Translations under genes and position numbers: made by a program
The notes under the pieces: model-generated
What the model saw: only the letters and a program-made list of their open reading frames with translations
Databases searched by the model: none
Told to the model about the DNA's origin: nothing
Shown here: one piece after another, positions 8,898 through 18,535 of the stretch
Layout of the letters: the number at the start of each line of letters is the position of its first letter
How positions within the stretch are numbered: the first letter of the stretch is position 1
Assembly (NCBI RefSeq): GCF_000264785.1
Contig: NZ_AFJI01000081.1
Span: 1-64,000, forward strand
Reading direction: 5' to 3'
DNA from: Edwardsiella ictaluri ATCC 33202
GTDB taxonomy: Bacteria > Pseudomonadota > Gammaproteobacteria > Enterobacterales > Enterobacteriaceae
Length of the DNA: 64,000 bases

Positions 8898-9971
8898 ATG
8901 AGCGACTCTTTGAATGGTAAAAACGGTAAAGTAAAAGTGATGTATGTCCGCGACTCGGACGCTGCCGATGAGCGTCAGTCGCGTGCGCCCGCGAAGGGGC
9001 GTCCGGGTGTGCGCGGCGACCGCAGCCGCAGTGACCGCGGCGATCGTAGCCGCAGCGACCGTAGTGACCGCGGCGATCGCGCAGCCCGTCCGGCGCGCCG
9101 TGAGAAGGGTGCCGGTGAGCGTTCACCGTGGCGTACGGTTTCTCTGGGCGATAACGATGGCGTAGGTGGTGAAAGCGATCACGGCGGTATCAGCGGTAAA
9201 AGCTTTATCGATCCGGAGCAGCTGCGCCGCCAGCGCGCCGAAGAGACGCGGGTATACGGTGAGAATGCCTGCCAGGCGCTATTTGCGAGCCGTCCGGAGG
9301 CCATCGTGCGTGCCTGGTTCTTACAGGCGGTAACACCGCGTTTCCGGGATGCCTTGCGCTGGATGGCGGCTAACCGTAAGGCTTATCATGTAGTGGACGA
9401 TGCCGAGCTGACCAAGGCGTCGGGAACCGATCATCATGGCGGCGTGTGTTTCCTGATTAAAAAGCGGCGCTCTCTTGATGCGCAACAGTATCTGGCCAAT
9501 CAGGCAGAGGATGCGGTGGACTGCGTACTGGCGTTGGAGAATGTAGCCAACCCCCATAACCTGGGCGGCATTATGCGTACCTGTGCGCACTTTGGCATCC
9601 GTGGGATCATTGCCCCGGAGAGCGCCGCGCTGGAGTCTGGCGCAGCCGTTCGTACCGCCGAAGGCGGCGCGGAGCATGTACAGGCGATCGACGCTGAAGA
9701 TTTTTCTGCGACGCTGGACACCTTCCGCCGCGCCGGTTATACCATTGTGACGACCTCGAGCCATAAAGGGACGACACAGCTGCACCGTGCGGTGCTGCCG
9801 GCGAAAATCGTGCTGGTGGTAGGGCATGAAGGCGATGGCTTGTCTGACGGTACGCTGCAGCAGGGCGATCTGAGCATCTCTATCGGTGGAACCGGCAGTG
9901 TTGAAAGCCTGAATGTGTCGGTTGCAACGGGGATTATGCTGGCCGAATGGTGGCGACAGAATGCGCATTAA
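8898..9971 (+). CDS. yfiF: SpoU-family RNA 2'-O-methyltransferase YfiF
   Basis: Predicted SAM-dependent ribose methyltransferase with a SPOUT knot. The C-terminal two thirds carry the three SpoU motifs: [32 protein letters not shown] and [15 protein letters not shown]. Ahead lies a substrate-binding segment with [20 protein letters not shown]. The N-terminus contains a run of RSD/RGD repeats (about residues 35-60), charged, disordered and probably RNA-contacting; E. coli has a differently sequenced basic stretch here. A GTG at 8886 is in frame, but the ATG at 8898 has GGAG seven bases upstream and gives the family start. The RNA target is not evident from sequence. A terminator follows directly. 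Confidence 0.92.
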   Translation: MSDSLNGKNGKVKVMYVRDSDAADERQSRAPAKGRPGVRGDRSRSDRGDRSRSDRSDRGDRAARPARREKGAGERSPWRTVSLGDNDGVGGESDHGGISGKSFIDPEQLRRQRAEETRVYGENACQALFASRPEAIVRAWFLQAVTPRFRDALRWMAANRKAYHVVDDAELTKASGTDHHGGVCFLIKKRRSLDAQQYLANQAEDAVDCVLALENVANPHNLGGIMRTCAHFGIRGIIAPESAALESGAAVRTAEGGAEHVQAIDAEDFSATLDTFRRAGYTIVTTSSHKGTTQLHRAVLPAKIVLVVGHEGDGLSDGTLQQGDLSISIGGTGSVESLNVSVATGIMLAEWWRQNAH

Positions 9972-9987
9972 TTGACGTGACCCGCGT

Positions 9988-10016
9988 AAAAAAGGCCGGA
10001 TATTCCGGCCTTTTTT
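9988..10016 (+). terminator. Terminator of yfiF
   Basis: GGCCGGA, a three-base TAT loop and TCCGGCC, flanked by A6 on the left and T6 on the right. It is strong and could work in both directions. It ends nine bases before the left inverted repeat of the IS remnant. Confidence 0.9.
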
Positions 10017-10639
10017 ATTATAGTTGCCCCGTCCTGAATAACGTTGACACGTTCCTGACTAAAATGTGGAGAACGTGATAATGACTGATTCAAACGTACC
10101 CAACGTGATTATCCTCTATCCTTTCAAATAGCTGTTGTTGAACAGATCGAAAAAGGCGAGATGACCTATAAACAGGCCCAGCAACGATACGGTATTCAGG
10201 GACGCTACAGCGTTCTTGTCTGGTTGCGTAAATATGGCCGGCTTGACTGGACCTTGGGCTCCCTGACCTAGCGAAGAGGAAACTGCCTGTGACACAGACA
10301 AATCCCTCACTCACACCCGAGCAAAGAATCAAAGAACAGGAAGAGCAACTGAAGCTGGTAAATCAGAAAGCTAATTTTTTTAGTCGGTTATCAACGTCCT
10401 GAAAACGATGACAAGGTGAGCATGGTAAAAAAGTGGCCCGGCAGGTCTTCGCGCAAAGTCAGGCCGTAAAAATAACCGTTACGCGCGCATGCCAGCTCCA
10501 GGGGCACAGCAGACAGGCCTGGTATCAGGACAAGGGCAGGTACAATAAATGACTGGGGAGTAATATTCATTTCATTAATTTTATTGACTATATTCAGAGA
10601 AATCAGCCACAAATTGGTACGCGTAAACTGGACTACCGG

Positions 10640-11320
10640 CTGAACAGTCAGGCCGACAGAATGTTGAATATCGGGCGGGACCGCTTGTTTACCCTACAGG
10701 ATGAACACCGACTCCCGGTATCGGTGAAACGGGAATATCGCAAAACCACCAACAGCTATCGTCGGTTTTACCGGCATCCAAATTCGCTGAAACCCGGCCC
10801 CGGACAGGCTACTACCCTTAAGCCGGAGCAGGTCTGGGTTGCTGACATGACTTACCTTCCGCTGCGCAGTGGCACAATCTATCTGAGTCTGGTCACTGAT
10901 GCCTGACCCAGAAGAGTCATGGGGTATCATGTAGGGGAAAAACTGCAGACTGAAAATGTGGTGAAAGCGTTCAGGCAGGCACTGAGGCGGAGAAAAACGA
11001 CAGGTCCTCCGGTACATCACTCGGACAGAGGAGTGCAATACTGTTCAGCGCTTTATCAGTCAATACATGAAAGAAACGGGGTAACCTGTTCAATGACCGA
11101 TGGTTATGACTGTTACCAGAATGCGTTGGCAGAGCGGATAAACGGTATCCTGAAAAATACGTTTTTACCCTCATGCCCGGCGGATCTTGCGCAGGCCAGA
11201 ACAATGGTAAAAGAATCTGTAGATATTTATAACCATGAGAGGCCACATCTAGCGCTGAAATAGAAAACGCCCGATGATGTTCATCAGGCGTTTTACAGAA
11301 AAAAACTGTCAACCTATATC
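10640..11320 (+). pseudogene. IS3-family OrfB transposase remnant
   Basis: Reading the plus strand gives a nearly continuous rve integrase domain. It runs from QADRMLNIGRDRLF through KTTNSYRRFYRHPN, the DDE residues, DIYNHERPHLALK and KTPDDVHQAFYRKKL. Two nonsense codons (TGA after LVTDA, TAG after HLALK) and an intact-looking remainder suggest point-mutation decay after insertion. The N-terminal helper region of OrfB is missing or shifted. Confidence 0.85.
11264..11294. terminator. IS-borne bidirectional hairpin, possible arcA terminator
   Basis: AAAACGCC...GGCGTTTT, with an inner GATGA/TCATC pairing around a TGT loop, lies inside the 3' end of the transposase remnant. On the minus strand it ends in TTTTC. 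It is the first terminator-like structure downstream of arcA, whose stop codon is only about 57 bases away. It may therefore end arcA transcripts. That role is inferred. Confidence 0.5.
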
Positions 11321-11350
11321 AGGACTCGTCATAGCGATGATTTTCAGTGC

Positions 11351-12067
11351 TTACTCTTCCAAATCGCCGCAGAAGCGGTAGCCTTCGCCATGGATAGTGG
11401 CGATGATCTCTGGCGTGTCCGGCGTTGATTCAAAGTGCTTGCGAATACGGCGGATCGTGACGTCGACCGTACGATCGTGCGGCTTCAGCTCACGGCCAGT
11501 CATCTTCTTCAGCAGCTCGGCGCGTGACTGAATCTTGCCCGGATTCTCGCAGAAGTGCAGCATGGCGCGGAACTCGCTGCGCGGCAGCTTGTACTGCTCG
11601 CCGTCGGGGCTGACCAGCGAGCGGCTGTTGATGTCCAGCTCCCAGCCATTAAAGCGATAGTGCTCAACACTTTTACGTTCTTCGGTTCCGCTGCCCAGGT
11701 TCATGGTGCGGGAGAGCAGGTTGCGGGCGCGGATGGTCAGTTCACGGGGGTTAAACGGCTTAGTGATATAATCATCGGCGCCGATTTCCAGGCCGAGGAT
11801 TTTGTCCACTTCGTTATCGCGACCGGTCAGGAACATCAGCGCGACATTTGCCTGTTCACGCAGTTCGCGCGCCAGTAACAGGCCGTTTTTCCCAGGCAGG
11901 TTAATGTCCATGATGACCAGATTGATGTCGAACTCAGACAGAATCTGATGCATTTCGGCACCATCATTGGCTTCATGAACGATATAACCTTCCGCTTCGA
12001 AAATACTTTTTAGCGTATTACGAGTGACGAGTTCGTCCTCGACGATCAGAATGTGCGGGGTCTGCAT
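11351..12067 (-). CDS. arcA: Two-component response regulator ArcA
   Basis: Global DNA-binding regulator of aerobic and fermentative metabolism, phosphorylated by the membrane sensor ArcB. An OmpR-type layout covers 238 residues, the E. coli length. The receiver domain has acidic residues E10, D11 and phospho-acceptor D54 in [10 protein letters not shown], and K in the [10 protein letters not shown] segment. The C-terminal winged helix contains [11 protein letters not shown] and [15 protein letters not shown]. The stop codon is only 19 bases from the right end of the IS remnant, so the native 3' flank has been lost. The long upstream region carries an FNR box, matching the known anaerobic activation of arcA by FNR in E. 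coli. Confidence 0.98.
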   Translation of the reverse strand: MQTPHILIVEDELVTRNTLKSIFEAEGYIVHEANDGAEMHQILSEFDINLVIMDINLPGKNGLLLARELREQANVALMFLTGRDNEVDKILGLEIGADDYITKPFNPRELTIRARNLLSRTMNLGSGTEERKSVEHYRFNGWELDINSRSLVSPDGEQYKLPRSEFRAMLHFCENPGKIQSRAELLKKMTGRELKPHDRTVDVTIRRIRKHFESTPDTPEIIATIHGEGYRFCGDLEE

Positions 12068-12170
12068 GTTTTGCTACCTAAAATTGCCAACAAAATAGAA
12101 AAATAGGGGGTGTACAGCAGTCCGGGAACCCAGAGCACCAAATTACGGGTGTCTCAACCACGGGACTCTA

Positions 12171-12293
12171 GTGACTGCGGTACGTAAACTCGTTCTTGAT
12201 GCACTTTCCATCAACGTCAACAACATCGCTAGGTTGGTCAGGGGGTGTCACTCCCTACAGCCCCGGTGGTGCCAAAAGCGGCGCACATCCTAA
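12171..12293 (+). CDS. yjjY: YjjY-like 40-residue small protein
   Basis: A short ORF divergent from arcA, starting with GTG. Its first half, VRKLVLDALSINVNNI, closely matches my recollection of E. coli YjjY (VRNCVLDALSINVNNI), which lies at the same place between arcA and yjtD. After that point the sequences diverge and end with a Cys/Arg-rich tail, so this copy may have shifted frame. E. coli YjjY is 46 residues of unknown function. The ribosome site is weak (GGGA seven bases upstream). The ORF overlaps, antisense, the region that should be the arcA 5' leader, so conservation could reflect RNA rather than protein. Confidence 0.55.
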   Translation: MTAVRKLVLDALSINVNNIARLVRGCHSLQPRWCQKRRTS

Positions 12294-12354
12294 CCCTATT
12301 AACAGCAATATAACAGCGCATGCGTCAAATGCCACCTAACAAAACTATCCTTTG

Positions 12355-12368
12355 TTGACATATATCAA
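12355..12368. promoter_or_regulatory. FNR-binding site upstream of arcA
   Basis: TTGACATATATCAA fits the FNR consensus TTGAT-N4-ATCAA with one change in the left half and a perfect right half. It lies 287 bases upstream of the arcA start codon. FNR activates arcA in anaerobic E. coli, so the site is in a sensible place. Direct binding is inferred from the motif. Confidence 0.7.
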
Positions 12369-12716
12369 GTCTAATTGTAGCACGTTAACAGATTTGTCAA
12401 AAACACTTACAAGTTTGCATGCTTAATGACTATCTTCCAGAGATCTTCTCCCAACGCTGTCCGCGCGGTGGTGATGGCGTATCCACAGCTATCTTTAATT
12501 TTCATTGTAGATTAACCGTATGAATATAATGATAATGATGCAACATTTTCTGTGAAATTTACGTTTGGCCATCAATTGCTGGAAATTTTCAATAAGATCG
12601 TTATTTAACAAACTGGAACGTTATTTTTTGTTAAAAAAGTGTAATCAAGAGCGGCGTGGAAAAATGATGTCTTGCAGGGTAGAGTGTGCGCCTAAGTAAC
12701 AAAATGGGCTCTAAGC
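12369..12716. other. AT-rich intergenic region between arcA control region and yjtD
   Basis: About 350 bases without a supported gene. The DNA is markedly AT-rich and probably holds the arcA promoter on the minus strand and a yjtD promoter on the plus strand. Only short stop-rich frames occur. Confidence 0.5.
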
Positions 12717-13433
12717 ATGCAAATTCATATCGTCCTGGTCGCTCCGGCCAGAGCTGAAAACGTGGGTGCCGCGGCGCGCGCGATGAAAACCATGGGATTT
12801 ACCTCGCTGCGTATTGTGGACAGTAGGGCGGACGGCGAATCGGCAGCGCGTTGGGTCGCGCACGGCGCCGGCGATATTCTGGACGGTGCCTGTCACTTTG
12901 ATACCTTGGCGCAGGCGTTGGAGGATATTGACTTTAGCGTCGCGTCGACGGCCCGTAGCCGCGCCCGCTTTCACTACTACTGTACACCGCAGGAGCTCTG
13001 TGCGGTATTGCAGGAAAAACAGCACTGGATGGCCAACTGTGCGTTGGTGTTTGGCCGCGAGGACTCCGGCCTGACCAACGATGAGCTGGCGCTGGTGGAT
13101 TTGCTTACCGGGGTGCCGATGGCGGCGGATTACCCGTCGCTCAATCTGGGGCAGGCGGTGATGGTGTTCTGCTATCAGCTCTCTTCACTGATGCAGGTAC
13201 AGGCAGCACTGGCACCTGCGGCGCAGGGGGATCAACTGACCGCGTTGCGTACCCGTGCCGATCGTTTGCTGACAACGCTGGGCGTAGACGGGGATACCAA
13301 GCTGAGCGACTGGTTGGATCAGCGCATCGGTCTGTTGGCCCAGCGTGATACCGCGATGCTGCATCGTCTGCTGCATGACATCGAATCTGCGCTGGGAATG
13401 TCCGTGGCAGGTAAGAAAAAACAAAAAGAATAA
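12717..13433 (+). CDS. yjtD: TrmJ/SpoU-like RNA methyltransferase YjtD (LasT)
   Basis: Predicted SAM-dependent RNA ribose methyltransferase of the TrmJ-like SPOUT group, 238 residues. The three family motifs are present: ENVGAAARAMKTMGF near residue 15, VFGREDSGLTNDE near 112 and YPSLNLGQAVMVFCYQL near 140. A helical C-terminal tail follows (LGVDGDTKLSDWLDQRIG) and ends in lysines. E. coli has yjtD in the same position, between arcA and thrL. The substrate is not established for this subgroup. The ATG at 12717 lacks a strong ribosome site but gives the family N-terminus. Confidence 0.9.
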   Translation: MQIHIVLVAPARAENVGAAARAMKTMGFTSLRIVDSRADGESAARWVAHGAGDILDGACHFDTLAQALEDIDFSVASTARSRARFHYYCTPQELCAVLQEKQHWMANCALVFGREDSGLTNDELALVDLLTGVPMAADYPSLNLGQAVMVFCYQLSSLMQVQAALAPAAQGDQLTALRTRADRLLTTLGVDGDTKLSDWLDQRIGLLAQRDTAMLHRLLHDIESALGMSVAGKKKQKE

Positions 13434-13574
13434 TGATTGGAATCCATGGCTATTTATTATTGTTATATCTCGATGTTATGCCGATTTACCATTTTTTTAT
13501 TCTTTAAGTTTTTATTATTCAGATATTAATGCTGTATAAAGTGGCTGATCTTAGTGTCATAAAATAGAAAACGA

Positions 13575-13610
13575 TTGACTCCGCGTTGGCTTTGCTTTAA
13601 CCAATATAGG
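13575..13610 (+). promoter_or_regulatory. Probable thr operon promoter region
   Basis: The stretch CTTTAACCAATATAGG just upstream of thrL is, as I recall it, identical to the E. coli thr promoter region, with TTGACT about 25 bases before the AATATAGG. The exact -35/-10 assignment is uncertain because the spacing is not canonical. Confidence 0.5.
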
Positions 13611-13639
13611 GCAGACACAGGAATTTAATTGGACAGACG

Positions 13640-13711
13640 ATGTGTAACCTCAGCCTGAATATCACTACAATTATTACCACCACCGGTACCATAGGTAACG
13701 GGGCGGGCTGA
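13640..13711 (+). CDS. thrL: thr operon leader peptide
   Basis: A 23-residue leader peptide starting at the ATG at 13640 and ending in GTIGNGAG. It contains six threonine and four isoleucine codons clustered in [12 protein letters not shown], the regulatory amino acids of the operon. When charged tRNA-Thr or tRNA-Ile is scarce the ribosome stalls here and the downstream attenuator does not form. The E. coli leader ends in the same GNGAG, so the identity is secure although the first half differs. Confidence 0.95.
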   Translation: MCNLSLNITTIITTTGTIGNGAG

Positions 13712-13733
13712 CGCATACAGAAACGTGAAAACG

Positions 13734-13767
13734 AAAAAGCCCGCACCTTACAGTGCGGGCTTTTTTT
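13734..13767 (+). terminator. thr attenuator
   Basis: GCCCGCAC and GTGCGGGC form an 8-bp stem around a short CTTACA loop, preceded by A5 and followed by T7. It lies between thrL and thrA, only 23 bases before the thrA start, and is the attenuator of the operon. Confidence 0.95.
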
Positions 13768-13790
13768 CGGCCAAATTCGGAGAGAGTCAG

Positions 13791-16253
13791 ATGAGAGTAT
13801 TAAAATTCGGTGGCACATCGGTCGCCAACGCGGAGCGGGTCTTCTGCGTTGCGGATATTTTGGAGAGTAAGGCCTCGCAAGGGCAGGTCGCCGTTGTGCT
13901 TTCCGCCCCAGCCCGTATCACCAACCATCTGGTTGCGCTGATCGAGCGCACCATCGCAGGGCAAGATATCCAACCGATACTTGGCGATGCCGAGAAGATT
14001 TTCACCGACCTGATCGATGGCTTAGCCCAAGTGCAGCCGGGCTTTGACGCTGCGTCGCTGCGTCTGCGCGTATCTCAAGAGTTTGGTCAGATCCGCCAGG
14101 TGCTGCACGGCATAGCCCTGCTGGGACAGTGTCCGGACGGCGTCAATGCGGCACTGATTTGCCGTGGAGAGGTGCTCTCCATCGCGATCATGGCGACGCT
14201 GCTGCAGGCACGCGGACGGCAGGTCACCGTTATCGATCCGGTCAGCAGCCTGCTGGCCCGCGGTGGTTATCTGGAGTCCAGCGTCGATATTGCCGAGTCT
14301 GCCCGCCGTATCGCTGCCCAGGCAATCCCTGCCGACAGTCTGATCCTGATGGCGGGATTCACCGCCGGTAACGAGCGTGGCGAGCTGGTGGTGCTGGGTC
14401 GCAACGGCTCAGACTATTCGGCGGCGGTGCTGGCAGCCTGCCTACGCGCAGAGTGCTGCGAGATCTGGACGGACGTTGACGGTGTCTATACCTGCGATCC
14501 GCATCTGGTCCCAGACGCTCGTCTGCTGGAGGCGATGTCCTACCAAGAGGCGATGGAGCTCTCCTACTTTGGCGCCAAGGTGTTGCATCCGCGTACCATT
14601 TTACCGATTGCCCAGTTTCAAATACCCTGCCTGATCAAAAATACTGCCAACCCACAGGCGCCCGGAACGCTGATAGGTGCGCAGCACCGCGCTGATGACG
14701 CGTTGTTGGTGAAGGGGATCACCCATTTGAACCATATGGCGATGCTCAACGTCTCCGGGCCGGGGATGAAAGGGATGGTCGGTATGGCGGCGCGGGTCTT
14801 CGCCGTGATGTCGCGCAGCGGTATTTCCGTGGTGTTGATTACCCAGTCCTCCTCTGAATACAGCATCAGCTTTTGCGTGCCGCAGGGGGAGCTGGGGCGA
14901 GCATGTCTGGCGCTGCAGGATGAGTTCTTCCTGGAGTTGAAGGATGGCCTGCTGGAGCCGCTGGATGTCATCGAGCATCTGGCGATCATCTCGGTGGTCG
15001 GCGACGGCATGCGAACTCAGCGTGGAGTTTCTGCCAATTTCTTCTCTGCCCTGGCTCGGGCGAACATCAATATTATCGCTATTGCGCAGGGCTCCTCTGA
15101 GCGCTCGATCTCCGTCGTGGTGAGTAATGATGTGGCGACGACCGCTGTGCGTGTGACACATCAGATGCTGTTCAACACCGATCAGGTGATCGAGGTGTTT
15201 GTGATCGGCGTGGGCGGCGTGGGCGGCGCACTGTTGGCGCAGATTGAACGCCAGCAGGCCTGGCTAAAAAGTAAGCATATCGATCTGCGGGTGTGTGGTA
15301 TCGCGAACTCCCGCGCGCTGCTTACCCATGTACACGGCATCGATATGACGAACTGGCGCGGGGCGCTGGAGCAAGCCACGCAGCCGTTTAACCTGGGGCG
15401 ATTGATGCGTCTGGTGAGCGAGTACCACCTGCTGAATCCGGTGATCGTCGACTGTACCTCCAGCCAGGCGTTGGCCGATCAGTACGCTGACTTCCTCGGT
15501 AACGGTTTTCACGTGGTGACACCGAATAAAAAGGCCAATACGGCTTCCATGGATTATTACCGTCTGCTACGGCAGAAGGCGGCGGGCAGTCAGCGTAAGT
15601 TTCTCTATGATACCAACGTCGGTGCCGGACTGCCGGTGATTGAAAACCTGCAAAATCTGCTGAGTGCCGGTGATGAGCTGCAGCGGTTCTGCGGTATTCT
15701 CTCCGGCTCACTGTCGTTTATTTTTGGCCGCTTGGAGGAGGGGGCGACCTTATCGCAGGCAACCCGCGAAGCCCGTCAACTGGGCTATACCGAACCGGAT
15801 CCGCGCGACGATCTCTCCGGCATGGACGTTGCACGCAAGCTGCTGATCCTGGCGCGTGAGGCGGGATATGCCCTGGAGCTGGGCGATATCTGTGTCGAGC
15901 CGGTGCTGCCGAAGGCGTTTGATGCCTGCGGTGATGTTGATACGTTCCTCGCCAATCTGACGCAGGCTGATGATGTGTTTAGTGCGAGGGTCGTCGCTGC
16001 GCGGGAGCGTGGCTGCGTGCTGCGCTACGTTGGCGAGATCGATCGGGGGCGCTGCGCGGTGCGGATTGCAGAGGTGGACAGCGATGATGCGCTGTATAAG
16101 GTTAAAAATGGCGAAAACGCCCTGACATTTTACAGCCGCTACTATCAGCCGCTGCCGCTGGTGCTGCGCGGCTATGGTGCGGGTAACGATGTCACTGCCG
16201 CCGGCGTCTTTGCCGACCTGCTGCGCACCTTGTCATGGAAGCTGGGGGTTTAA
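13791..16253 (+). CDS. thrA: Bifunctional aspartokinase I / homoserine dehydrogenase I
   Basis: Catalyses the first and third steps from aspartate to threonine and is feedback-inhibited by threonine. The N-terminal kinase domain starts [17 protein letters not shown]. Two ACT regulatory domains follow at about residues 315-460 ([18 protein letters not shown]). The dehydrogenase domain begins with the NADPH loop [17 protein letters not shown] at about 465 and carries [14 protein letters not shown] and [15 protein letters not shown]. The length is 820 residues, as in E. coli. The frame stays open 22 codons upstream through the attenuator, but the ATG at 13791 has GGAGAGAG before it and gives the known N-terminus. 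Confidence 0.98.
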   Translation: MRVLKFGGTSVANAERVFCVADILESKASQGQVAVVLSAPARITNHLVALIERTIAGQDIQPILGDAEKIFTDLIDGLAQVQPGFDAASLRLRVSQEFGQIRQVLHGIALLGQCPDGVNAALICRGEVLSIAIMATLLQARGRQVTVIDPVSSLLARGGYLESSVDIAESARRIAAQAIPADSLILMAGFTAGNERGELVVLGRNGSDYSAAVLAACLRAECCEIWTDVDGVYTCDPHLVPDARLLEAMSYQEAMELSYFGAKVLHPRTILPIAQFQIPCLIKNTANPQAPGTLIGAQHRADDALLVKGITHLNHMAMLNVSGPGMKGMVGMAARVFAVMSRSGISVVLITQSSSEYSISFCVPQGELGRACLALQDEFFLELKDGLLEPLDVIEHLAIISVVGDGMRTQRGVSANFFSALARANINIIAIAQGSSERSISVVVSNDVATTAVRVTHQMLFNTDQVIEVFVIGVGGVGGALLAQIERQQAWLKSKHIDLRVCGIANSRALLTHVHGIDMTNWRGALEQATQPFNLGRLMRLVSEYHLLNPVIVDCTSSQALADQYADFLGNGFHVVTPNKKANTASMDYYRLLRQKAAGSQRKFLYDTNVGAGLPVIENLQNLLSAGDELQRFCGILSGSLSFIFGRLEEGATLSQATREARQLGYTEPDPRDDLSGMDVARKLLILAREAGYALELGDICVEPVLPKAFDACGDVDTFLANLTQADDVFSARVVAARERGCVLRYVGEIDRGRCAVRIAEVDSDDALYKVKNGENALTFYSRYYQPLPLVLRGYGAGNDVTAAGVFADLLRTLSWKLGV

Positions 16254-16255
16254 TG

Positions 16256-17185
16256 ATGGTGAAAATATATGCACCGGCCTCAATCGGCAACGTCAGCATC
16301 GGCTTTGACGTCCTCGGCGCTGCGGTCACGCCGCTGGACGGTACCCTGCTGGGCGACTGCGTCAGCATCGCGGCCAGCAGCCATTTTTCGTTGCACTGCC
16401 ACGGGCGTTTTGTTGACAGCCTGCCGTCTACGGTGCAGGAGAATATTGTCTATCAGTGCTGGCAGCGTTTTTGTGAGGTGACGGGACGCGAGCTTGCCGT
16501 CGAAATGGTGTTGGAAAAGAACATGCCGATAGGTTCAGGCCTTGGCTCAAGCGCCTGCTCCGTGGTGGCGGCGCTGGCGGCGCTGAACCGTTTTGCCGGA
16601 GAGCCGCTGGACGCTCACCGGCTGCTGATGCTGATGGGGGAGCTGGAGGGGCGTATTTCCGGCAGCGTTCACTATGACAACGTGGCGCCCTGTTATCTGG
16701 GCGGTTTGCAACTGATGCTGGAGGCGCAGGAGATCATCAGCCAGCCGGTGCCCTGCTTTGACGAATGGCTGTGGGTGATGGCGTATCCCGGGATCAAGGT
16801 CTCTACCGCCGAGGCGCGCGCCATCCTACCGCCGCACTATTCGCGCGGCGACTGCGTGCGCCACGGCCGCCATCTGGCGGGGTTCATTCATGCCTGTCAT
16901 ACCCGTCAGCCGTCGCTGGCCGCGGCGTTGATGCAGGATGTGATCGCCGAACCCTACCGCTGTGGTCTGCTGCCGGGCTTTGCCGATGCCCGCCGGGCCG
17001 CCGGTGAGCTGGGCGCGTTGGCCTGTGGGATCTCTGGCTCCGGTCCAACGCTGTTTGCCGTTTGCGATGATCTGACGGCGGCACAGGCGGTGGCGCAGTG
17101 GCTGGCGCAGCACTATCTGCAGAATGAACAGGGTTTTGTTCACATTTGCCGTTTGGACTCGGCGGGCGCACGACAACTGGGATAA
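16256..17185 (+). CDS. thrB: Homoserine kinase
   Basis: Phosphorylates L-homoserine with ATP. GHMP kinase fold, 309 residues. The ATP loop is [16 protein letters not shown] at about residue 90, and a C-terminal GHMP motif is visible as [12 protein letters not shown]. Two ATGs occur in tandem, at 16253 (overlapping the thrA TAA as TAATG) and at 16256. The second is preferred because GGGGG lies seven bases before it and it gives the family start MVKIYAPAS. The overlap implies translational coupling to thrA. thrC begins three bases after the stop. Confidence 0.97.
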   Translation: MVKIYAPASIGNVSIGFDVLGAAVTPLDGTLLGDCVSIAASSHFSLHCHGRFVDSLPSTVQENIVYQCWQRFCEVTGRELAVEMVLEKNMPIGSGLGSSACSVVAALAALNRFAGEPLDAHRLLMLMGELEGRISGSVHYDNVAPCYLGGLQLMLEAQEIISQPVPCFDEWLWVMAYPGIKVSTAEARAILPPHYSRGDCVRHGRHLAGFIHACHTRQPSLAAALMQDVIAEPYRCGLLPGFADARRAAGELGALACGISGSGPTLFAVCDDLTAAQAVAQWLAQHYLQNEQGFVHICRLDSAGARQLG

Positions 17186-17188
17186 ACC

Positions 17189-18475
17189 ATGAAACTGTAC
17201 AACTTAAAAGATCACAACGAGCAGGTTAACTTTGCGCAGGCACTGGTGCAGGGGTTGGGGCGCCAGCAGGGACTGTTCTTTCCCCATGAGCTGCCCGCCC
17301 TGGCACGGACGCAGGTCGATTCCCTGCTGGAGCAGGATTTTGTGACCCGCAGCGCGCATATTCTGGCGGCGTACCTGGGAGATGAGTTCCCCTTTGATAC
17401 GTTGTGGGCGCGGGTTCAGGCCGCTTTTGATTTTCCTGCGCCGGTGGTGCCGGTCAGCGACGATATCGCTGCGCTGGAGCTGTTCCACGGGCCGACGCTG
17501 GCCTTCAAGGACTTCGGTGGGCGCTTTATGGCGCAGATGCTGCAGCAGGTCGCGGGGGAGCGGCCGGTGACCATTCTGACCGCCACCTCCGGCGATACCG
17601 GCGCCGCGGTCGCCCATGCGTTTTATGGTCTGAAAAACGTCCAGGTGGTGATCCTCTACCCGCGCGGTAAGGTCAGTCCGCTGCAGGAGAAGCTGTTCTG
17701 TACCTTGGGCGGCAATATTCGTACGCTGGCGATCGAGGGCGACTTCGATGCCTGCCAGGCGCTGGTCAAGCAGGCGTTTGACGATCCGATGCTGTGCCGA
17801 GAACTGGGGTTGAACTCGGCTAACTCTATCAATATCAGCCGGCTGCTGGCGCAGATCTGCTACTACTTTGAGGCGGTAGCCCAGCTGCCGCAGGCGGCGC
17901 GCAATCAGCTGGTGATCTCGGTGCCGAGCGGCAACTTCGGCGATCTGACCGCCGGGCTGCTGGCCCAGTCGCTGGGGCTGCCGGTGAAGCGTTTTATCGC
18001 CGCCACCAATGCCAATGATACCGTTCCGCGCTTTTTATCCAGCGGCGTCTGGCAGCCTCATGAGACCGTCGCGACCCTCTCCAATGCCATGGATGTCAGC
18101 CGTCCCAACAACTGGCCGCGGGTGGAGGAGCTGTTCCGGCGTAGGGAGTGGGCACTGGGCGCGCTGGGCTACGGGGCGCTGAGCGATGCGCAGACGGCGG
18201 AGGCGATGCGTGAGCTGGCGGCGCTCGGCTATGTTAGCGAACCCCATGCCGCTATCGCCTACCGGGCGCTGTGCGACAGCCTGCAACCCGGCGAGTATGG
18301 CCTGTTTCTGGGAACAGCCCATCCGGCCAAGTTCCAAGAGTCTGTCGAGGCGATCCTGCAGCGGAGCATCCCGCTACCGCAAGCGTTGGAGGCGCGGGCT
18401 GAACTGCCGCTGTTGTCACAGACGCTGCCCGCTGATTTTTCCCGCCTGCGGGCGGCGCTGCTGGAACGCCCATGA
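17189..18475 (+). CDS. thrC: Threonine synthase
   Basis: PLP enzyme converting O-phosphohomoserine to threonine, last gene of the operon. 428 residues, the E. coli length. The PLP lysine is K107 in GPTLAFKDFGG. The phosphate-binding and substrate loops are TATSGDTGAAVAHAF and VPSGNFGDLTAGLLA. The three-base gap from thrB indicates coupled translation. Confidence 0.98.
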   Translation: MKLYNLKDHNEQVNFAQALVQGLGRQQGLFFPHELPALARTQVDSLLEQDFVTRSAHILAAYLGDEFPFDTLWARVQAAFDFPAPVVPVSDDIAALELFHGPTLAFKDFGGRFMAQMLQQVAGERPVTILTATSGDTGAAVAHAFYGLKNVQVVILYPRGKVSPLQEKLFCTLGGNIRTLAIEGDFDACQALVKQAFDDPMLCRELGLNSANSINISRLLAQICYYFEAVAQLPQAARNQLVISVPSGNFGDLTAGLLAQSLGLPVKRFIAATNANDTVPRFLSSGVWQPHETVATLSNAMDVSRPNNWPRVEELFRRREWALGALGYGALSDAQTAEAMRELAALGYVSEPHAAIAYRALCDSLQPGEYGLFLGTAHPAKFQESVEAILQRSIPLPQALEARAELPLLSQTLPADFSRLRAALLERP

Positions 18476-18481
18476 CGCTCG

Positions 18482-18505
18482 CTCCCCCGCCGCGGTGCGG
18501 GGGAG
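18482..18505. terminator. Hairpin between convergent thrC and yaaA
   Basis: CTCCCCCGC and GCGGGGGAG form a perfect 9-bp stem with a six-base loop, seven bases after the thrC stop. No T-tract follows on either strand, so termination would be inefficient or Rho-aided. Confidence 0.5.
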
Positions 18506-18535
18506 AAGGACAGTGCGGCGTAGTAAGGCGAGGGG

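Larger units (their letters stand above)
10025..11331 (+). mobile_element. Decayed IS3-family insertion sequence
   Basis: The ends are 25-bp imperfect inverted repeats (10025-10049 and 11307-11331) that match at 18 positions and begin TG / end CA. Inside are remnants of both IS3 ORFs. About 10128-10270 encodes an OrfA-like helix-turn-helix (EQIEKGEMTYKQAQQRYGI, then a stop). About 10640-11320 encodes OrfB, the DDE integrase. Its catalytic residues survive in WVADMTYL, HHSDRGVQYCS and ALAERINGILK, but in-frame stops interrupt it at about 10904 and at 11260. The middle (10280-10640) is scrambled and part is probably deleted. No clean target duplication is visible. The element cannot transpose by itself. 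It lies between yfiF and arcA, which are far apart in E. coli. Confidence 0.88.

Noticed and set aside
10021..11335. Target-site duplication of the IS3 remnant
   Set aside because: TAG occurs near both ends but one base out of register on the left, so no true duplication can be claimed.
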